DNA of 8,378 nt from Clostridia bacterium (GTDB lineage: Bacteria; UBA6262; WVXT01): assembly GCA_030671905.1 (NCBI GenBank), contig DAOVHK010000058.1:1-8378 (forward strand), given 5' to 3'. Position 1 is the first letter of the stretch. Each line of letters opens with the position of its first letter. Made by a program: the position numbers and the translations under genes. Below are positions 6,941 through 8,378 of the stretch, piece after piece. The notes under the pieces are model-generated. The model ran no database searches. It saw only the letters and a program-made list of their open reading frames with translations, and was not told where the DNA came from.

Positions 6941-7564
6941 ATGAAAAGAAAAGAATCCAAAATTAGCAAACACAGAAAGTACACAAATCGTAATCTAATA
7001 AACAGATATTTAATAAGTAATTTCTTTAATAAAGTTGGGTTTCTACTTTCTAATATCTCATTTGAAAGCGTGCTAGATGTTGGTTGCGGTGAAGGTATTC
7101 TTCTGTCACATATTCGAGAGCATTTGGTTGGGAAGCGAGTTTTTGCTACGGATATAGGTCCCATAGAAATTGAGACTGCCGAGAAGAATATTCCTTTCGC
7201 CAACTGTATAGTGGGAAGCATCGACAAGTTACCCTTTGTTAATCGCGAATTTGATTTGGTAATATGTACTGAAGTATTAGAGCATCTTAATGCTCCTAGT
7301 CTTGCGTTGCAAGAGATTCGTCGCGTAACTGCCGGGTACTGCATTTTATCCGTACCAAATGAGCCGATCTGGCGTTTTCTAAATATTACTCGTGGTGCAT
7401 ATATTATTAATCTCGGTGACACTCCTGCTCATGTAAATCACTGGAGCAGTATGTCATTTCAACAATATGTCAGCGATTACTTTCAAATAATAAAGGTAAT
7501 TAGACCTCTTCCATGGACACTTTTGCTCTGCTCTCAAAAAAACAAGTTGGGAAACTTCACCTAA
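6941..7564 (+). CDS. class I SAM-dependent methyltransferase
   Basis: This 207-residue protein has the Rossmann-like methyltransferase signatures: motif I LDVGCGEG (45-52) for SAM binding, the acidic residue after strand 2 (FATDIG, D71), the adenine-side motif SIDKLPF (93-99), and FDLVICTEVLEHL (104-116). These place it in the Methyltransf_11/UbiE-like group, and the length is normal for a stand-alone catalytic domain. HVNHWSSMSFQQYV (164-177) is typical of members in glycan clusters. The likely role is methylation of a sugar or lipid-linked intermediate; the acceptor cannot be told. The ribosome site is poor (AGG at 6927-6929, 11 bases upstream), and the start lies within or just after the decayed deacetylase. 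Arginine codons differ from the GT2 gene (8 of 12 CGN here against 4 of 16), which hints at a separate origin, but the sample is small. Confidence 0.87.
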   Translation: MKRKESKISKHRKYTNRNLINRYLISNFFNKVGFLLSNISFESVLDVGCGEGILLSHIREHLVGKRVFATDIGPIEIETAEKNIPFANCIVGSIDKLPFVNREFDLVICTEVLEHLNAPSLALQEIRRVTAGYCILSVPNEPIWRFLNITRGAYIINLGDTPAHVNHWSSMSFQQYVSDYFQIIKVIRPLPWTLLLCSQKNKLGNFT

Positions 7565-7581
7565 CAATGTGTATCAGGTTC

Positions 7582-7597
7582 AGGTGCTTTCGCACCT
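7582..7597 (+). repeat. hairpin AGGTGC / GCACCT
   Basis: A perfect 6-bp stem (7582-7587 with 7592-7597) closes a TTTC tetraloop, 17 bases after the methyltransferase stop. No T-run follows directly, so it is not a classical factor-independent terminator; it could stabilise the 3' end of the transcript. Confidence 0.4.
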
Positions 7598-7600
7598 CAC

Positions 7601-7615
7601 CCAAATCCCCTTTGG
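7601..7615 (+). repeat. small hairpin CCAAA / TTTGG
   Basis: A 5-bp stem (7601-7605 with 7611-7615) with loop TCCCC, three bases after the preceding hairpin. It is short enough to arise by chance; it is listed because of the tandem arrangement. Confidence 0.25.
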
Positions 7616-7643
7616 CCCTTTCAGATACAGGCGAGACATTAGA

Positions 7644-7666
7644 TTCTAAACCTAATAGGGTTAGAA
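7644..7666 (+). repeat. hairpin TTCTAA / TTAGAA
   Basis: The arms 7644-7649 and 7661-7666 form a 6-bp stem, extended after one A/G mismatch by CC-GG pairs around a TAATA loop. It is AT-rich and followed by CAACTCTTTATTAT, not a pure T-run. It could be a weak terminator or a protein-binding palindrome. Confidence 0.35.
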
Positions 7667-7759
7667 CAACTCTTTATTATACCGGAAGCGGAAATCTGGA
7701 GAGCTTCTTCTGACTAAATAAAATTCGAAAAACGCCGCAAATCCAGAAAAGATAAAAGA

Positions 7760-8378
7760 ATGCGCATATTATTTATCTACCCTTTTTGGGTCCAAATTTA
7801 TGGTCGGTATGAACCTGCTCGAAGAGTACATGGTTTTGACCCACCATTGGGCCTTTGTGCTTTAGCAGCTTTTATGAAAGTCAACGGATGTGAAGCAAAA
7901 ATAATTGACATGGATGCAGAAGGGAAAAGTATTGGCGATATAATCCAAGAAATCAATCAGTATTCGCCGGATGTGATTGGAATTTCAGCAACTTCTCCAG
8001 TATTTCCAATGGCAAAATTAACTGCAAGTAAAATAAAAGAGAAATTCAATATCCCCCTTGCGATCGGTGGAGTGCACGTTACGGTAGCGCCTGAAGAGGT
8101 AATGAGAGAAGGGAAATCTTTTGATTATGGAATTATCGGTGAAGGTGAGATAACACTACTGGAACTGGTGGAGGTCTTGGCAAGGGGTGATTCTGTAAAC
8201 AGGGTAAAAGGGTTGATATATCGAGATGGAGAGAATGTCTTGAGAACAGAACCTCGGCCGTATATTCAAGACCTTGATTCACTTCCGATTCCAGACCGTA
8301 CCCTTTTAGATTTGGACAGATATACTTTTAGCATCCCCAAAAAGGGAATTGGTAGAATCACGTTTATGATGACAAATA
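7760..8378 (+). CDS. B12-binding-domain radical SAM protein (N-terminal part, runs off the window)
   Basis: The frame opens at ATG 7760 and stays open to the right edge, giving 206 residues with no stop. MRILFIYP, then PPLGLCALAAFM (28-39), then DVIGISATSPVFPMAK (71-86), AIGGVHVTVAPEEV (101-114), IIGEGEITLLEL (125-136) and LDSLPIPDRTLLDLDRY (172-188) are together the typical N-terminal cobalamin-binding domain and linker of BchE-type radical SAM enzymes. The fragment ends at GRITFMMTN, just where these proteins usually enter the RGCPxxCxxC iron-sulfur cluster motif, so the catalytic domain lies outside the window. Such enzymes perform radical methylations or rearrangements; in glycan or lipid clusters the substrate is often unknown. 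The upstream ribosome site is weak (AAAAGATAAAAGA). It is 195 bases after the methyltransferase, so it may have its own promoter. Confidence 0.88.
   Translation, partial: MRILFIYPFWVQIYGRYEPARRVHGFDPPLGLCALAAFMKVNGCEAKIIDMDAEGKSIGDIIQEINQYSPDVIGISATSPVFPMAKLTASKIKEKFNIPLAIGGVHVTVAPEEVMREGKSFDYGIIGEGEITLLELVEVLARGDSVNRVKGLIYRDGENVLRTEPRPYIQDLDSLPIPDRTLLDLDRYTFSIPKKGIGRITFMMTN

Larger units (their letters stand above)
7565..7759 (+). other. intergenic region with several small hairpins
   Basis: I see no supportable gene in these 195 bases. A short open frame (7513-7713) overlaps the methyltransferase end but has no ribosome site and no recognisable motif. The region holds three closely spaced inverted repeats, annotated separately, and a TATTAT at 7675-7680 with no matching -35 element at the right distance. 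It may be a transcription boundary before the radical SAM gene. Confidence 0.4.

Noticed and set aside
6925..7422. 165-residue open frame on the - strand
   Set aside because: It lies opposite the methyltransferase, whose motifs are unmistakable; the antisense protein shows no family features.
7675..7680. TATTAT as a -10 promoter element for the radical SAM gene
   Set aside because: No acceptable -35 hexamer lies 16-18 bases upstream, and such AT-rich hexamers are frequent here by chance.
7513..7713. 66-residue open frame on the + strand overlapping the methyltransferase end
   Set aside because: It has no ribosome site, overlaps the methyltransferase by 52 bases, and crosses the hairpin region; no motif is visible.
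1..8378. CRISPR array, tRNA genes, insertion sequence
   Set aside because: No regularly spaced direct repeats, no tRNA-like cloverleaf with a TTCGA-type arm, and no transposase or terminal repeats were seen on either strand.

Overview
The window looks like part of a surface-polysaccharide (O-antigen, capsule or S-layer glycan) biosynthesis locus from a moderately AT-rich bacterium. Genes lie on the + strand, closely packed, with Shine-Dalgarno sites (AAGGAGG type) and a mix of ATG, GTG and TTG starts. The combination of a GT-C membrane glycosyltransferase with TPR repeats, a 3-amino-sugar module and a B12-binding radical SAM protein is common in environmental and candidate-phylum genomes. No taxon can be named from this sequence alone.

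Layout. Bases 1-243 hold a possible tail of an upstream gene (stop at 74-76) and a leader with an inverted repeat. Bases 244-5599 form a tightly coupled four-gene block: a DegT-family PLP aminotransferase (WbpE/WlbC-like), an 888-residue GT-C glycosyltransferase with C-terminal TPR repeats, a Gfo/Idh/MocA NAD-dependent sugar dehydrogenase (WbpB/WlbA-like) and a left-handed beta-helix N-acetyltransferase (WbpD/WlbB-like) with a Cys4 zinc-ribbon-like tail. Next comes a membrane-anchored GT2 glycosyltransferase (best start ATG 5638). The apparent gap 6589-6940 is not empty: it carries a decayed polysaccharide deacetylase (NodB-type) gene whose original GTG start overlapped the GT2 stop codon. A small SAM-dependent methyltransferase (6941-7564) follows, then about 195 bases of non-coding sequence with several small hairpins, and finally the N-terminal part of a B12-binding-domain radical SAM protein that runs off the right edge.

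How the genes work together (inference from families). The dehydrogenase, aminotransferase and acetyltransferase match the three steps that oxidise C3 of a UDP-GlcNAc-type sugar (in the Wbp/Wlb pathway, UDP-GlcNAcA), aminate it and N-acetylate it to give a 2,3-diacetamido sugar nucleotide. The GT2 enzyme could load a sugar onto a polyprenyl phosphate, and the GT-C protein could transfer such a lipid-linked sugar on the outer face of the membrane. The methyltransferase, the radical SAM protein and the former deacetylase look like glycan or lipid tailoring functions. The first enzyme of the Wbp/Wlb route (the C6 dehydrogenase) and any C2 epimerase are not in the window.
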